Source: Leclercia adecarboxylata
GTDB lineage: Bacteria > Pseudomonadota > Gammaproteobacteria > Enterobacterales > Enterobacteriaceae
Assembly (NCBI GenBank): GCA_002360945.1
Contig: DERO01000051.1
Coordinates: 1-64,000 of the forward strand
Reading direction: 5' to 3'
DNA length: 64,000 nt
Shown: positions 47,055-57,059 of the stretch, piece after piece
Numbering within the stretch: the stretch's first letter is position 1
Layout: the number at the start of each line of letters is the position of its first letter
Position numbers and translations under genes: made by a program
The notes under the pieces: generated by a model
Databases searched by the model: none
What the model was told of the DNA's origin: nothing
Seen by the model: the letters and a program-made list of their open reading frames with translations, nothing else

Positions 47055-47996
47055 TTACTTAACCGTCCAGCCCTTATAATTGCCGACGTTGCTCTTATCG
47101 ATCATCGTCACCGGGATCAGCACCGGCTCTTTCGGTGCCGGTTTGCCCTGTAGAATGTCATAGCCGATCTCCACCGCTTTTGCCGCCATGACCTGCGGAT
47201 CCTGCGCCGGAGTGGCGACAAAGAGGGAGTTTTCGCGCTTCAGCGCCTCTTCGGCATCCGGCGATCCATCGACGCCCACGATAAAGAACTCGTTACGTTG
47301 CGCCTGTTTTGCCGCCAGATCGGCACCGATCCCCGTTGGATCGTTGATGGCGAACACGCCGTCGATCTTCGGATTGGCCGCCAGCAGGGAGGTCATCACC
47401 TCCAGCCCGCCGTCACGGCTGCCTTTGGCGTTCTGGTTATCGGAAAGCACTTTGATATCCGGATGTTTTTTAAATTCCGTCTTGCAGCCTTCTACCCGGT
47501 TTTGTACCGCAGACACCGGCGGTCCGTTGATGATCACCACGTTGCCTTTGCCTTTCAGGCGGTCGGTGATCAGCTTACAGGCCATCTCACCGGCCTGGGT
47601 GTTGTCGGAGGTGATGGTCGCGTCGGCGCCCTCTGCCGCCACGTCAACCGCCACCACCACGATCCCGGCGTCCTTCGCGCGCTTCACCGCCGGGCCGATC
47701 CCTTTCGAGTCGGCGGCGTTGAGAATGATCATATCGACTTTGGCGGCGATAAAGTTATCAATCTGAGAAACCTGCTGGCCGAGATCGTAGCCGCTGGACA
47801 CCAGCGTCACTTTCACTTTATCCCCCGCCAGTTTGCGCGCTTCCAGTTCCGCCCCTTTGGTGATCTGCACAAAGAACGGGTTGGCCAGATCGCCCACCGT
47901 CACGCCGATGGACTTCAGCTCTTTGGCCTGAACAAACGGGCTTGCTGCAAGCAGTGCGCCAGCACAGAGCGCGGTAACTAATGGCTTTAATCTCAT
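47055..47996 (-). CDS. RbsB-like periplasmic sugar-binding protein
   Basis: A 313-residue binding protein of the type I (ribose/galactose) family. It has a signal peptide (1 to about 24, cut after PFVQA), the strand GVTVGDLANPFFVQITKGAE (about 31-50), and the pocket-region motifs NDPTGIGADLAAKQA and GVDGSPDAEEAL. ATG 47996 is chosen for its GAGGAA site. It is the last importer gene; the permease and ATPase precede it in the operon. The ligand is likely a pentose or hexose monosaccharide. Confidence 0.9.
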   Translation of the reverse strand: MRLKPLVTALCAGALLAASPFVQAKELKSIGVTVGDLANPFFVQITKGAELEARKLAGDKVKVTLVSSGYDLGQQVSQIDNFIAAKVDMIILNAADSKGIGPAVKRAKDAGIVVVAVDVAAEGADATITSDNTQAGEMACKLITDRLKGKGNVVIINGPPVSAVQNRVEGCKTEFKKHPDIKVLSDNQNAKGSRDGGLEVMTSLLAANPKIDGVFAINDPTGIGADLAAKQAQRNEFFIVGVDGSPDAEEALKRENSLFVATPAQDPQVMAAKAVEIGYDILQGKPAPKEPVLIPVTMIDKSNVGNYKGWTVK

Positions 47997-48024
47997 GCTG
48001 TATTCCTCACGTAGGGTATTGTTG

Positions 48025-49020
48025 TTATGCACTTTGATGGTGTCGGGTACGGTATTTGTCGATCAGCACCGCAATGATGATCACCGCCCCTTTGATCACC
48101 AGTTGCCAGAAATAGGAGACGCCCATCAGCGTCATGCCGTTGTTAAGGGTGGCGATAATCAGCGCCCCCACCAGCGTGCCGGTGATGGTGCCGATGCCGC
48201 CGACGAAGCTGGTGCCGCCGAGGATCACCGCCGCGATAGCGTCCAGCTCATAGCCGGTGCCGAGGTTGCCGTTGGCGCTGTACAGCCTTGATGCGCTCAT
48301 CACCCCGCCGAGGCCCGAGAGCAGGCCGCTCATGCCGTAGACAAACAGCAGCACCATCCAGACTTTGATACCCGTTAAGCGGGCGGCCTGCATGTTGCCG
48401 CCCACCGCGTAGATATGGACCCCGAGGGTGGTGCGGCGCAGGATGAACCAGCAGACGACGATCACCGCCAGGGCGATCACCACCAGCCACGGCACCGGTC
48501 CGAGATAGTTATTGCCGATCCACTCAAAGCTGATGCTGGAGTTGATCACCGTGGTGCCGTCGGCCAGCAGATAGGCCGCCCCGCGCAGCGCCGTATAGGT
48601 GCCGAGGGTGACGATAAAGGGCGGCAGTCCGGCAAAAGCCACCAGCGCGCCGTTGAACAGCCCCAGCACCATACCGAGCATCAGCGCCGCCGGCACCGAG
48701 AGCATCGACAGCTCCGGCATCAGCGAGACCACCATCGCCGCCACCGCGGTGGTGCCGAGAATCGAGCCCACCGACAGGTCGATACCGCCGGTCAAAATAA
48801 TGAAGGTCATCCCCGCCGCCAGCACGATGTTGATCGACGCCTGACGGGTGATGTTCAGCAGGTTGCTTTCGGTAAAGAAGTTCGGCGCGATAAAGCCAAA
48901 TACCGCGACAATCAGGATCAATATCGGCAGGATACCGATGGTTTGCATCAGATCGCCCATCAACATTTTTTTGGCGGAGGCCGCTTTGGCCACCTGTTGC
49001 GGAGTGTTAGGTTGCGTCAT
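48025..49020 (-). CDS. RbsC-like sugar ABC permease
   Basis: A 331-residue inner-membrane permease with about 10 helices, containing FIILTGGIDLSVGSILGTTA (about 75-94) and the coupling-loop motif AAVILGGTSFVGGIGTITGT (about 263-282), the signatures of ribose/xylose-type permeases. It lies 28 bases before the binding-protein gene and 2 bases after the ATPase gene, so it is cotranslated with them. Confidence 0.93.
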   Translation of the reverse strand: MTQPNTPQQVAKAASAKKMLMGDLMQTIGILPILILIVAVFGFIAPNFFTESNLLNITRQASINIVLAAGMTFIILTGGIDLSVGSILGTTAVAAMVVSLMPELSMLSVPAALMLGMVLGLFNGALVAFAGLPPFIVTLGTYTALRGAAYLLADGTTVINSSISFEWIGNNYLGPVPWLVVIALAVIVVCWFILRRTTLGVHIYAVGGNMQAARLTGIKVWMVLLFVYGMSGLLSGLGGVMSASRLYSANGNLGTGYELDAIAAVILGGTSFVGGIGTITGTLVGALIIATLNNGMTLMGVSYFWQLVIKGAVIIIAVLIDKYRTRHHQSA

Positions 49021-49022
49021 GG

Positions 49023-50537
49023 TTATACCGCCCGATGGTGAGAGTCGTTAACGCCGGTCGCCAGCGTCATGATGTTTTCTTGTGTGATATCGGCCCGATG
49101 GAGTTCTCCGGCAATGCTCCCTTCACGCATGACGTACACGCGATCGCTCATGCCGACCACTTCCGGCAGTTCGCTGGAGATCATCAGGATCGCCACCCCT
49201 TTACGCGCCATCTGGTTCATGATCCGGTAGATCTCGCTTTTTGCCCCGACGTCCACGCCGCGGGTCGGCTCGTCGAGGATCAGAATGCGCGGGCCAATCG
49301 CCACCCAGCGGGAGATCAGCAGCTTTTGCTGGTTGCCGCCGGAGAGCCCGCCCGCGCGCACCTGAGAGTGCGGCACGCGGATATTGAGCAGGGCGATGGC
49401 GTCATCGGAGATCGACTGGGCTTTTTTGCGATTCAGCATGCCGAAACTGGCGTCGCGCTCCAGGGTCGCCATGGTGATATTCTCCTGCGCCGCCAGCTCA
49501 AGAAACAGCCCCTGCTCCTTGCGGTTCTCGGTTAAAAAGCCAATCCCGTGATCGATGGCGGCGCGCGGGGAGTGGATCACCACCGGCTCGCCATCCACCT
49601 CAATCATCCCGCCGGTGGCCTTGCGCACGCCGAAAATTAGCTGCGCCAGCTCGGAACGTCCGGCCCCTACCAGCCCGGCGAGGCCGACGATTTCGCCGGA
49701 GCGCACCTGCAGGCTGCAGGGCTGCACTTTGCCGCCATCGGTCAGGTGATGGACGTTCAGACGCGGGCTGCCGAGCGGGATATCGCGCTCTTTGTTGAAC
49801 AGATCGCTCAGCGGCCGCCCGACCATCATCCGCACCAGCTCGGAGGCGTTGAGCTTGTCGCGGGTCAGGCTGCCGACGTACTGGCCGTCACGCAGCACGC
49901 TGACCCGGTCGGATAACTCATACACTTCGGCCATGCGGTGGCTGATATAGATAATCGCCATCCCTTCGTCGCGCAGGCGCAAAATCAGCTCGAACAGACG
50001 GTGGGTTTCGCGCGAGGAGAGGGCGGCGGTGGGTTCATCCATCACCAGGATGCGGCTGTTGCGGTGCAGGGCGCGGGCGATTTCCACCTGCTGCTGCTCG
50101 GCGATGGTCAGCTTCATCACCAGGTCGGTGGCTTTGAAGTTGGCGCCGAGGCGATCGATCACCGCCTGGGCCTGGGCCGCCATCTCTTTGCGCTGTACCA
50201 GCCCGCCGCGCGATAGCTCGCTGCCGAGGAAGATGTTCTCTGCCACGGTGAGGTTGGGGGCGAGCTGCATCTCCTGATAGATCAGGGTAATGCCTGCAGC
50301 CAGGGCGTCTTTCGGGCCTTTGATATGAAACGGCTTGCCGTCGATCAGGATCTCACCGCCGCTGGCGATGTAGGCCCCGGCGAGGATCTTCATCAGGGTG
50401 CTTTTTCCGGCACCGTTTTCGCCCATTAAGGCGTGGATTTCACCGGGGAAGACCGTCAGATCCACACCCTTCAGCGCGTGGAAGTTGCCAAAGGTTTTGG
50501 CAATGTTGCGCATCTCTAAAACCGGGGTTCTGCTCAT
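49023..50537 (-). CDS. RbsA-like sugar ABC ATPase (double domain)
   Basis: A 504-residue ATPase with two nucleotide-binding domains, as usual for monosaccharide importers. The first has [15 protein letters not shown] (about 38-52), and [17 protein letters not shown] (about 143-159); the second has the degenerate Walker region [10 protein letters not shown] (about 291-300) and [14 protein letters not shown] (about 404-417). It is the first gene of the leftward operon (AGGAG before ATG 50537) and is divergent from the sensor kinase gene. Confidence 0.94.
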   Translation of the reverse strand: MSRTPVLEMRNIAKTFGNFHALKGVDLTVFPGEIHALMGENGAGKSTLMKILAGAYIASGGEILIDGKPFHIKGPKDALAAGITLIYQEMQLAPNLTVAENIFLGSELSRGGLVQRKEMAAQAQAVIDRLGANFKATDLVMKLTIAEQQQVEIARALHRNSRILVMDEPTAALSSRETHRLFELILRLRDEGMAIIYISHRMAEVYELSDRVSVLRDGQYVGSLTRDKLNASELVRMMVGRPLSDLFNKERDIPLGSPRLNVHHLTDGGKVQPCSLQVRSGEIVGLAGLVGAGRSELAQLIFGVRKATGGMIEVDGEPVVIHSPRAAIDHGIGFLTENRKEQGLFLELAAQENITMATLERDASFGMLNRKKAQSISDDAIALLNIRVPHSQVRAGGLSGGNQQKLLISRWVAIGPRILILDEPTRGVDVGAKSEIYRIMNQMARKGVAILMISSELPEVVGMSDRVYVMREGSIAGELHRADITQENIMTLATGVNDSHHRAV

Positions 50538-50662
50538 GGCGGATCTCCTGTGACGTTCGATATCCGCACTTCATCACACCCCGGTAAATGCAAAATGTCA
50601 GAAGTCGTTCATATTTGTCATAGTTATGAATAGTTAACCGCCGTCACAATTCCCCGCTTTTT

Positions 50663-50708
50663 TCCCTCTCCCTGTGAGAGAGGGTCAGGGTGAGGGCATC
50701 ACACCGCA
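50663..50708. repeat. GGGAGAGGG-type repeat with conserved flank
   Basis: CCCTCTCCCTGTGAGAGAGG followed by GTCAGGGTGAGGGCATCACA and CCGCAC. It lies in the divergent spacer between the ABC ATPase and sensor kinase genes, within 16 bases of the kinase start. Confidence 0.78.
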
Positions 50709-50723
50709 CAGGAGCTGACATAA

Positions 50724-53006
50724 ATGCCCTCACGCCGTCCCCCCTTCTTCGCCAGCGCCCGTGGCCGCCTGCTGATCTTCAATCTGCTGGTGGTGGCGGT
50801 GACGTTAATGGTCAGCGGCGTGGCGGTGCTGGGCTTTCGCCACGCCAGCCATATTCAGGAGCAGGTGCAGCGTCAGACCCTGGATGACATGACCGGCAGC
50901 ATGAACCTGGCACGGGAAACCGCCAACGTGGCGACGGCGGCGGTGCGACTGTCGCAGGTGGTGGGAGCACTGGAGTATAAAGACGAAGCCAACCGCCTGA
51001 AACAGACCCAGACGGCGCTCGGTCACGCGCTGGAGCAGCTTGCCGATGCGCCGCTGGCGCAGCAGGAGCCGGGGCTGGTGGCGCGGATCATCCAGCGCAG
51101 CAACGAGCTTCAGCAAAGCGTGACCGGCATGCTGGAGCGCGGGCAGCGACGCCACCTGGAGCGTAACGCTCTGCTCAGTTCGCTCTACCAGAGCCAGAGC
51201 TATCTTCGCCATCTGCAGGACATCAACCGCCGCTACGCCAGTAACCTGCCCGACGCCCGGCTGCTCAGCGAGATGGACCGCCTGATCGTCGCCGCCATCG
51301 AAACCCCCTCGCCGCGCGCAACCCTTCAGCAGCTGGATACGGTGACGGCGATGTTGCCCCATCAGGCCACGCAGCCGGTGGTGAGCTTCGTCCTGCCCGA
51401 TTTCAATGCCGAACTCAACAAGCTCGGCCCGCTCTCCGGGCAGCTGGAACAGAGCGATCTGTCGATCAACTGGTATATGTTCCACATCAAGGCGCTGGTG
51501 GCGATCCTGAACAGCGATATCAACCGCTACGTGGAGCAGGTGGCCCAGGCCTCGCAATTACGCACCGCCGAGAGCCATCAGGAGCTACGCTCCATCAGCG
51601 TCTTTATCACCCTGTTCGCGGTGCTGGCGCTGATCATCACCGCCTTTGCCTGCTGGTATATTTACCGCAATCTGGGCACCAACCTGACCGCCATCTCCCG
51701 GGCGATGTCGCGGCTGGCCCACGGCGAACAGGATGTCTCGGTGCCTGCGCTGCAAAGACGGGATGAACTGGGGGAGCTGGCGCGGGCGTTTAACGTCTTT
51801 GCCCGCAATACCGCCTCGCTGGAGCACACCACCCGGCTGCTTAAGGAGAAGACCTCGCAGATGGAGGTGGATCGCCTCGAACGCCAGGGGCTGGAGGAGG
51901 CGCTGCTGCACAGCCAGAAGATGAAGGCGGTCGGGCAGCTGACGGGGGGGCTGGCGCATGATTTCAATAACCTGCTGGCGGTGATCATCGGTAGCCTGGA
52001 GCTGGCCGATCCCCATTCGCCCGATGCCCCACGCATTGGCCGCGCGCTGAAGGCCGCCGAGCGCGGGGCATTGTTAACCCAGCGTCTGCTGGCCTTCTCC
52101 CGCAAACAGTCCCTGAACCCGCACGCCGTGGAGATGAAGCCCCTGCTGGAGAACCTGGCCGAACTGATGCGCCACTCCCTGCCCGCCACGGTGGTGCTGG
52201 ATATCGAAGCGCAGACCCCGGCGTGGCCGGCGTGGATTGACGTTGGCCAGCTGGAAAACGCCATCATCAACCTGGTAATGAACGCCCGCGATGCGATGGA
52301 AGGGCACAGCGGGACCATCAAAATCCGCACCTGGAACCAGCGCGTCACCCGCAGCGACGGGCGCAGACAGGACATGGTGGCGCTGGAGGTGATCGACCAC
52401 GGTGCCGGGATGTCGCAGGCGATCAAATCCCAGGTTTTTGAACCCTTCTTCACCACCAAACAGACCGGCAGCGGCAGCGGGCTGGGGCTGTCGATGGTCT
52501 ACGGTTTCGTGCGCCAGTCCGGCGGGCGGGTGGAGATCGAAAGCGCGCCCGGCCAGGGCACCACCGTGCGGCTGCATCTGCCACGTGCCACCTTGCAGGT
52601 GGTACCCTCGCCGGAAGCCGGTATAGTCCCCGCCTCGCCGCCGGGCGACCGGCTGGTGCTGGTGCTGGACGACCAGATCGACGTGCGGCAGACGCTGTGC
52701 GAACAGCTCCACCGACTGGGCTACCTGACGCTGGAGGCCGAAACCGGTGAGCAGGCGCTGCAGATGCTGGACGCCTCTGGGGATATTGAGATGTTTATCA
52801 GCGATTTAATGCTGCCCGGCAATCTGAGCGGCGCGGAGGTGATCCAGCACGTGCGCCAGCATTACCCGCATCTTCCGGTGCTGCTGATGAGCGGCCAGGA
52901 TTTGCGCCCGGCGCACAACCCGCAGCTGCCCGAGGTGGAGCTGCTGCGTAAGCCTTTTACCCGCGGGCAACTGGCACAGGCGCTGGAGAAAGCGGTCAAC
53001 ATTTGA
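50724..53006 (+). CDS. Hybrid sensor histidine kinase with receiver domain
   Basis: A 760-residue membrane kinase. Helices at about 16-38 and 294-314 frame a large helical periplasmic sensor; a HAMP linker, the phosphoacceptor His412 in GLAHDFNNLLAV, an ATP-binding domain (NARDAME; DHGAGMS; GSGSGLGLSMVYG) and a C-terminal receiver with Asp694 (SDLMLPG) follow. This HisKA type is common in kinases with an extra receiver but no HPt. AGGAG precedes ATG 50724. It is divergent from the sugar operon and, with the regulator gene at 43636, encloses it. The ligand could be the transported sugar or the loaded binding protein; unproven. Confidence 0.88.
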   Translation: MPSRRPPFFASARGRLLIFNLLVVAVTLMVSGVAVLGFRHASHIQEQVQRQTLDDMTGSMNLARETANVATAAVRLSQVVGALEYKDEANRLKQTQTALGHALEQLADAPLAQQEPGLVARIIQRSNELQQSVTGMLERGQRRHLERNALLSSLYQSQSYLRHLQDINRRYASNLPDARLLSEMDRLIVAAIETPSPRATLQQLDTVTAMLPHQATQPVVSFVLPDFNAELNKLGPLSGQLEQSDLSINWYMFHIKALVAILNSDINRYVEQVAQASQLRTAESHQELRSISVFITLFAVLALIITAFACWYIYRNLGTNLTAISRAMSRLAHGEQDVSVPALQRRDELGELARAFNVFARNTASLEHTTRLLKEKTSQMEVDRLERQGLEEALLHSQKMKAVGQLTGGLAHDFNNLLAVIIGSLELADPHSPDAPRIGRALKAAERGALLTQRLLAFSRKQSLNPHAVEMKPLLENLAELMRHSLPATVVLDIEAQTPAWPAWIDVGQLENAIINLVMNARDAMEGHSGTIKIRTWNQRVTRSDGRRQDMVALEVIDHGAGMSQAIKSQVFEPFFTTKQTGSGSGLGLSMVYGFVRQSGGRVEIESAPGQGTTVRLHLPRATLQVVPSPEAGIVPASPPGDRLVLVLDDQIDVRQTLCEQLHRLGYLTLEAETGEQALQMLDASGDIEMFISDLMLPGNLSGAEVIQHVRQHYPHLPVLLMSGQDLRPAHNPQLPEVELLRKPFTRGQLAQALEKAVNI

Positions 53007-53076
53007 GATTCCTCCGCTACTCGCTCTGACTACCGTTTATTACCGTAAGGCCAGCTTATCCTGCGAGACTGGCTTT

Positions 53077-53403
53077 ATGAAACGTACCTCTACCGCTCTG
53101 TTATTTGGTCTGCTCTCTTTAACCAGCCAGCTGGCGCATGCCGATGTCGTTGATGATGCGATCGGCAATATTCAGCAGGCCATCAATGACGCCTACAACC
53201 CCAACAGCAATAATCGTGATTCCGATGACGATCGCTACGAAGATAGCCGTCGCAGCAGCGATAGCCGCCAGTATGACGATCGTCGCAGGCAGCTTGAAGA
53301 CCGACGGCAGCGTTTAGATGAGCGCCAGCGTCAGCTGGACGAAGACCGGCGTCGGCTGGAAGATGACGAGCGGCGGTTAGAGGACGATTACGATCGGCGG
53401 TAA
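53077..53403 (+). CDS. yjdP: YjdP family exported protein
   Basis: A 108-residue secreted or periplasmic protein with a signal peptide (1 to about 22, cut after QLAHA) and a very charged, arginine-, aspartate- and glutamine-rich tail (about 50-108) of RRQLEDRRQR-like repeats that should form a helix. It matches E. coli YjdP in length and repeat style. No function is known. It is convergent with phnP. Confidence 0.9.
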   Translation: MKRTSTALLFGLLSLTSQLAHADVVDDAIGNIQQAINDAYNPNSNNRDSDDDRYEDSRRSSDSRQYDDRRRQLEDRRQRLDERQRQLDEDRRRLEDDERRLEDDYDRR

Positions 53404-53404
53404 C

Positions 53405-53483
53405 GCCCGGCGGCGCTTCGCTTGCACGGGCCTACAAATGGCCGCGAACCGTAGGCCGGGTAAGGCGTAGCCGCCACCCGGCG
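53405..53483. repeat. BIME (paired REP) element
   Basis: Inverted REP units GCCCGGCGGCGCTTCGCTTG...GGGCCTAC and CGTAGGCCGGGTAAGGCGTA...CACCCGGC between convergent yjdP and phnP. Confidence 0.88.
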
Positions 53484-53493
53484 ATGCGATGCC

Positions 53494-54252
53494 TCAGTCC
53501 AGTACCAGCACCATCCCGTCATACCCCGCTTCGAACCCCTCCGGCAGCGGGTTGTCCATCATCCACACGTCAAACTGATGGCTGATATGGGTCAGGATCA
53601 CCTGCGGACAGCCAATGACCTGATTCAGGGCGATCACCGTATTCAGATCGCAATGGTTGCGCGGCGTTTCCGGGCGCGGCGCGTGGCTGCAGTCAATCAC
53701 CATCGCCTGCGGGTGGTTGTTGAGTAAAAACTTCACCGTTTTGTCCGGCAGCCCGGCGGTATCCGACAGCCAGGCCACCCGGCTGTGGGCGCTCTCCAGC
53801 AGATAGCCATAAGTGAGCTTCGAATGGTTGAGCGGCAGCGGCGTCACCCGTAGCCCCTGCAGTTCAAACACCACAAAGGGCTCCAGGGTGTGGCTAAAGT
53901 CGAGAATACCGGGGTGCTTAAACAGATCGTCGCAGCCCGTTTCGTCCGGCGGGCCGTAGACCGGAATGGTCGCCCCCACGCCCCAGCGCAGCGGGAACAG
54001 CCCCTGGACATGATCCATATGGTAGTGGGTGAGTAAAATCTGCTGAAAGCTGCCCGCCGGCCAGTCGTCCATCAGGTGCGGGATCCCCGCATCCAGCAGC
54101 GTCACCGCGTCGTTGAATTTGACCACCGCGCTACAGGGGCGACGGCGATAGTCGTCCTGCAAACGCGCCCGGCGACAGGCCGGACAGTCACAGCCAAAAG
54201 CAGGCACCAGCTGGGCACCACCGGTTCCTGTTAACGTTATGGTCAGACTCAT
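53494..54252 (-). CDS. phnP: Cyclic ribose phosphate phosphodiesterase PhnP
   Basis: PhnP opens the 1,2-cyclic phosphate of ribose 5-phosphate formed after C-P bond cleavage, making ribose 1,5-bisphosphate. The 252-residue protein of the metallo-beta-lactamase fold has the metal motif [10 protein letters not shown] (about 76-85) and an N-terminal [10 protein letters not shown] zinc site (about 21-30). It is the last gene of the phn operon, 9 bases after phnO. Confidence 0.95.
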   Translation of the reverse strand: MSLTITLTGTGGAQLVPAFGCDCPACRRARLQDDYRRRPCSAVVKFNDAVTLLDAGIPHLMDDWPAGSFQQILLTHYHMDHVQGLFPLRWGVGATIPVYGPPDETGCDDLFKHPGILDFSHTLEPFVVFELQGLRVTPLPLNHSKLTYGYLLESAHSRVAWLSDTAGLPDKTVKFLLNNHPQAMVIDCSHAPRPETPRNHCDLNTVIALNQVIGCPQVILTHISHQFDVWMMDNPLPEGFEAGYDGMVLVLD

Positions 54253-54261
54253 CGCGCCCCC

Positions 54262-54696
54262 TTACAGTGGTTTGGTAAAGCGGAAATGGCTCTGTGTGTA
54301 CCCTTCACGAAGATAAAAGCGGTGCGCGTCGAGGCGCTTTACGCTGGTGGAAAGCTCGGTCATCTCCGCCCCGGCGTGGCGAGCCTCTTCTTCTGCCCAG
54401 GCCAGCAGCTGGCTGCCCACCCTGAGCCCGCGCGCCTGCGGCATCACCACCAGCTCCTGGATCTCGCCGATCCAGTTGGCGTGATGCAGGTGAAACTGCA
54501 TATGCAGGCCGATCATGCCGATGATGTGTCCATCCTGCTCGGCCAGCTGGTAGCGCATATTGTGATCCTGCAGATTGGCCGCATATCCGGCATGAAACGC
54601 TGACCGATCCAGCTCCGCCTGTTTTAACTCACAAATAAGGCCATAGACAGCGTCGACGTCCTCCGCGGTGGCGGGACGCAACTCACACTCGGGCAT
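54262..54696 (-). CDS. phnO: Aminoalkylphosphonate N-acetyltransferase
   Basis: PhnO acetylates aminoalkylphosphonates (GNAT fold, acetyl-CoA), helping use of 1-aminoalkyl compounds and limiting their toxicity. The 144-residue protein has the acetyl-CoA-binding motif [12 protein letters not shown] (about 85-96) and a [10 protein letters not shown] strand. ATG 54696 gives the E. coli N-terminus MPxCELRPAT and overlaps the end of phnN by 14 bases. Confidence 0.95.
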   Translation of the reverse strand: MPECELRPATAEDVDAVYGLICELKQAELDRSAFHAGYAANLQDHNMRYQLAEQDGHIIGMIGLHMQFHLHHANWIGEIQELVVMPQARGLRVGSQLLAWAEEEARHAGAEMTELSTSVKRLDAHRFYLREGYTQSHFRFTKPL

Positions 54697-55237
54697 GGTT
54701 GTTCTCCTTCTGGTGAATGAGTGACAGAAAGTGTTCGACGGACTGGAGCAAACTGCCGTCATTATTCAGAACAGGACAATCGGACGGGGTATAGCGGGCG
54801 GCGCGCGCCAGCCGCTGGTCGATCTCTCGGGCGTTCTCCCGGCCACGGCTTTGCAGTCGGCTGCGCAAAATGTCTGGCGACACCTGGAGGCAGATCGGCA
54901 CCAGCGCCTCGGCATAGCGCGCCTGTGCCTGGGGCAGATGGGCGCGCGAGCCGTTGACCACTACGTCGAACCCGGCGTGCAGCCAGAGGTCGATCTCCAG
55001 ACCCACCCCATAATAATAGCCGTTAGCGTGCCAGCTCAGGGCAAACAGTTGCTGCCCCGCGCGGGTAAAAAACTCGGGCTCGCTGAGGGCGATATGGTTT
55101 TCACTCCCCGCGCTGGCGGGGCGGGTGATGTAGCGGTGTGCCACCAGCAGTTGCGGGTGGGTCTTCTGGCGTAGCGCCGCCAGCAGGCTGTCCTTTCCGG
55201 AGCCCGACGGCCCCATTAACCAGATCACTCTTCCCAT
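54683..55237 (-). CDS. phnN: Ribose 1,5-bisphosphate phosphokinase
   Basis: PhnN phosphorylates ribose 1,5-bisphosphate to PRPP, closing the phosphonate pathway into nucleotide synthesis. The 184-residue protein is a guanylate-kinase-like P-loop enzyme with [16 protein letters not shown] (about 7-22). Its ATG overlaps the phnM stop (ATGA). The length is one residue less than E. coli. Confidence 0.95.
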   Translation of the reverse strand: MGRVIWLMGPSGSGKDSLLAALRQKTHPQLLVAHRYITRPASAGSENHIALSEPEFFTRAGQQLFALSWHANGYYYGVGLEIDLWLHAGFDVVVNGSRAHLPQAQARYAEALVPICLQVSPDILRSRLQSRGRENAREIDQRLARAARYTPSDCPVLNNDGSLLQSVEHFLSLIHQKENNHARV

Positions 55238-56373
55238 CAGAACACCCGTTTTCCCTGACGCCAGACGTGGTCGATATGAATGTGCTCGCCTTTGCGGTGC
55301 GCCAGCACCAGGTCCGCGCGCTTGCCTTCGCCAATCACCCCGCGATCGTGCATGTTCAGTGCCAGCGCCGGGTTTTTTGTCACCAGACGGATCGCCTGGG
55401 GCAGGGTAAAGCCGTTGCCCGCATCGTCAGCCACCCGGAACGCCGCATCCAGCAGGCTGGCCGGGTAGTAATCGGAGGAGAGAATATCCAGCAGCCCGAG
55501 CGATGCCAGCGAGCTGGCCGCCACGTTGCCGGAGTGCGAGCCGCCGCGCACGATGTTCGGCGCGCCCATCAGCACGTTCATGCCGTGCTGGCGTGAGGCT
55601 TCTGCGGCTTCGAAGGTGGTAGGAAATTCGGCGATGACGCTGCCAAGCTGTCGGGATTCGAGCACATGATCCGCAGTGGCGTCGTCGTGGCTGGCCAGCG
55701 CGATATTGCGCTCCCGGCACAGGGCGGCAATGGCCTGGCGATTGGGCTGCGACCAGCGGGCGGCAAGGGCCAACTGCTCCTCTTCGTAGCGCGCCATCTG
55801 TTCGTCATTGAGGGAGTATTTGCCCTGATAATATTCACGATACTTTTCGATCCTGGCGAACTGGCGCTGGCCCGGGGAGTGATCCATCAGCGACACCAGG
55901 GTCACCGGCTCGCGGCCCGCCAGCTTCTCAAACAGCGGCAGGGTGGTGTGATGGGGCAGCTCGCAGCGCAGGTGCAGGCGGTGCTCGGCGCGGTTGAGAC
56001 CGCGCTTCTGCGTCTCCTCCACGGCGTTGATCATCTTCTCCAGATTCTCCAGCCGGTCACCGCCGTCGCGGACGTCGCCAATCGCTACCGCGTCCAGCAC
56101 GGTGGTGATGCCGCTGGCGACCATCATCCCGTCGTGGCTGCTCATCGCCGAATGGGCGGGCCAGTCCACCCTGGGCCGCGGGGTAAAGAACTTGTCCATG
56201 TTGTCGGTGTGCAGCTCGATCAGCCCCGGCAGCAGCCAGCCGCCTTCGCCGTCCATCGCCTGCGGTGAGCGGCTCGGGGTTTCAGCAAACGTTCGAATAA
56301 CGCCGTCCTGAACCTCGATGGAGCCGTCAACCACCTCGTTTTCCAGCACCAGTTTTACATTGTTTACGATCAT
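55237..56373 (-). CDS. phnM: Phosphonate triphosphate diphosphatase
   Basis: PhnM removes pyrophosphate from ribose 1-phosphonate 5-triphosphate, producing the substrate of C-P lyase. The 378-residue protein belongs to the amidohydrolase superfamily: [12 protein letters not shown] (about 52-63) replaces the usual HxH, and [11 protein letters not shown] (about 237-247) and [14 protein letters not shown] also carry metal-site residues. It overlaps phnL by 4 bases. Confidence 0.96.
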   Translation of the reverse strand: MIVNNVKLVLENEVVDGSIEVQDGVIRTFAETPSRSPQAMDGEGGWLLPGLIELHTDNMDKFFTPRPRVDWPAHSAMSSHDGMMVASGITTVLDAVAIGDVRDGGDRLENLEKMINAVEETQKRGLNRAEHRLHLRCELPHHTTLPLFEKLAGREPVTLVSLMDHSPGQRQFARIEKYREYYQGKYSLNDEQMARYEEEQLALAARWSQPNRQAIAALCRERNIALASHDDATADHVLESRQLGSVIAEFPTTFEAAEASRQHGMNVLMGAPNIVRGGSHSGNVAASSLASLGLLDILSSDYYPASLLDAAFRVADDAGNGFTLPQAIRLVTKNPALALNMHDRGVIGEGKRADLVLAHRKGEHIHIDHVWRQGKRVF

Positions 56374-57050
56374 GCGGTGATCCCCATCGGGTGCAGACGA
56401 TCCGCCACGCGATCCCGCACCGCGTCGTCGTGGAAGATCCCGACGATCGCCGCGCCGCGCGCTTTGGCCTCTTCGATCAGTTCTATGACCGCCGCGCTGT
56501 TCTTCGCATCCAACGAGGCGGTCGGTTCATCGAGCAGTAAAATCGGGTAATCGACGATAAAGCCGCGGGCGATGTTCACCCGCTGCTGCTCCCCGCCGGA
56601 GAAGGTCGAGGGGGCCAGATGCCACAGGCGCTCCGGCACGTTGAGGCGCGTCAGCAAGCTGGCGGCTTTAGCGGCGCAGATATCGCGCGGTACGCCGAGA
56701 TCCAGCAGGGGCTGCATCACCACCTCCAGCGCCGGGACGCGGGGGATAACCCGTAAAAACTGGCTGACCCAGCCGATGGTGGTGCGGCGAACGTCCCGCA
56801 CCTTGCGCGCCGGGGCCTGCACCAGATCGACCCATTCGTCGCCGTGACGAACATGAATGTGGCCTTCGTCCGGCAGGTAGTTGGCGTACAGGGAGCGCAG
56901 CAGGGTCGATTTGCCGCTGCCGGAGTGGCCGTGCAGCACCACGCATTCGCCGTTGTTGACCTCAAGGGAGGCATTTTGCAGCACCGGCAGGCGCACGCCG
57001 TTTTGCTGGTGCAGCACAAAGGTTTTACTGACGTTTTCGACGCGGATCAT
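56370..57050 (-). CDS. phnL: C-P lyase system ATPase PhnL
   Basis: An ABC-type ATPase required for phosphonate use, possibly as an accessory to the core complex rather than a transporter. The 226-residue protein has Walker [16 protein letters not shown] (about 38-52), [14 protein letters not shown] and [11 protein letters not shown]. It lies 9 bases after phnK and overlaps phnM. Confidence 0.95.
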   Translation of the reverse strand: MIRVENVSKTFVLHQQNGVRLPVLQNASLEVNNGECVVLHGHSGSGKSTLLRSLYANYLPDEGHIHVRHGDEWVDLVQAPARKVRDVRRTTIGWVSQFLRVIPRVPALEVVMQPLLDLGVPRDICAAKAASLLTRLNVPERLWHLAPSTFSGGEQQRVNIARGFIVDYPILLLDEPTASLDAKNSAAVIELIEEAKARGAAIVGIFHDDAVRDRVADRLHPMGITA

Positions 57051-57059
57051 GTTCGCCTC

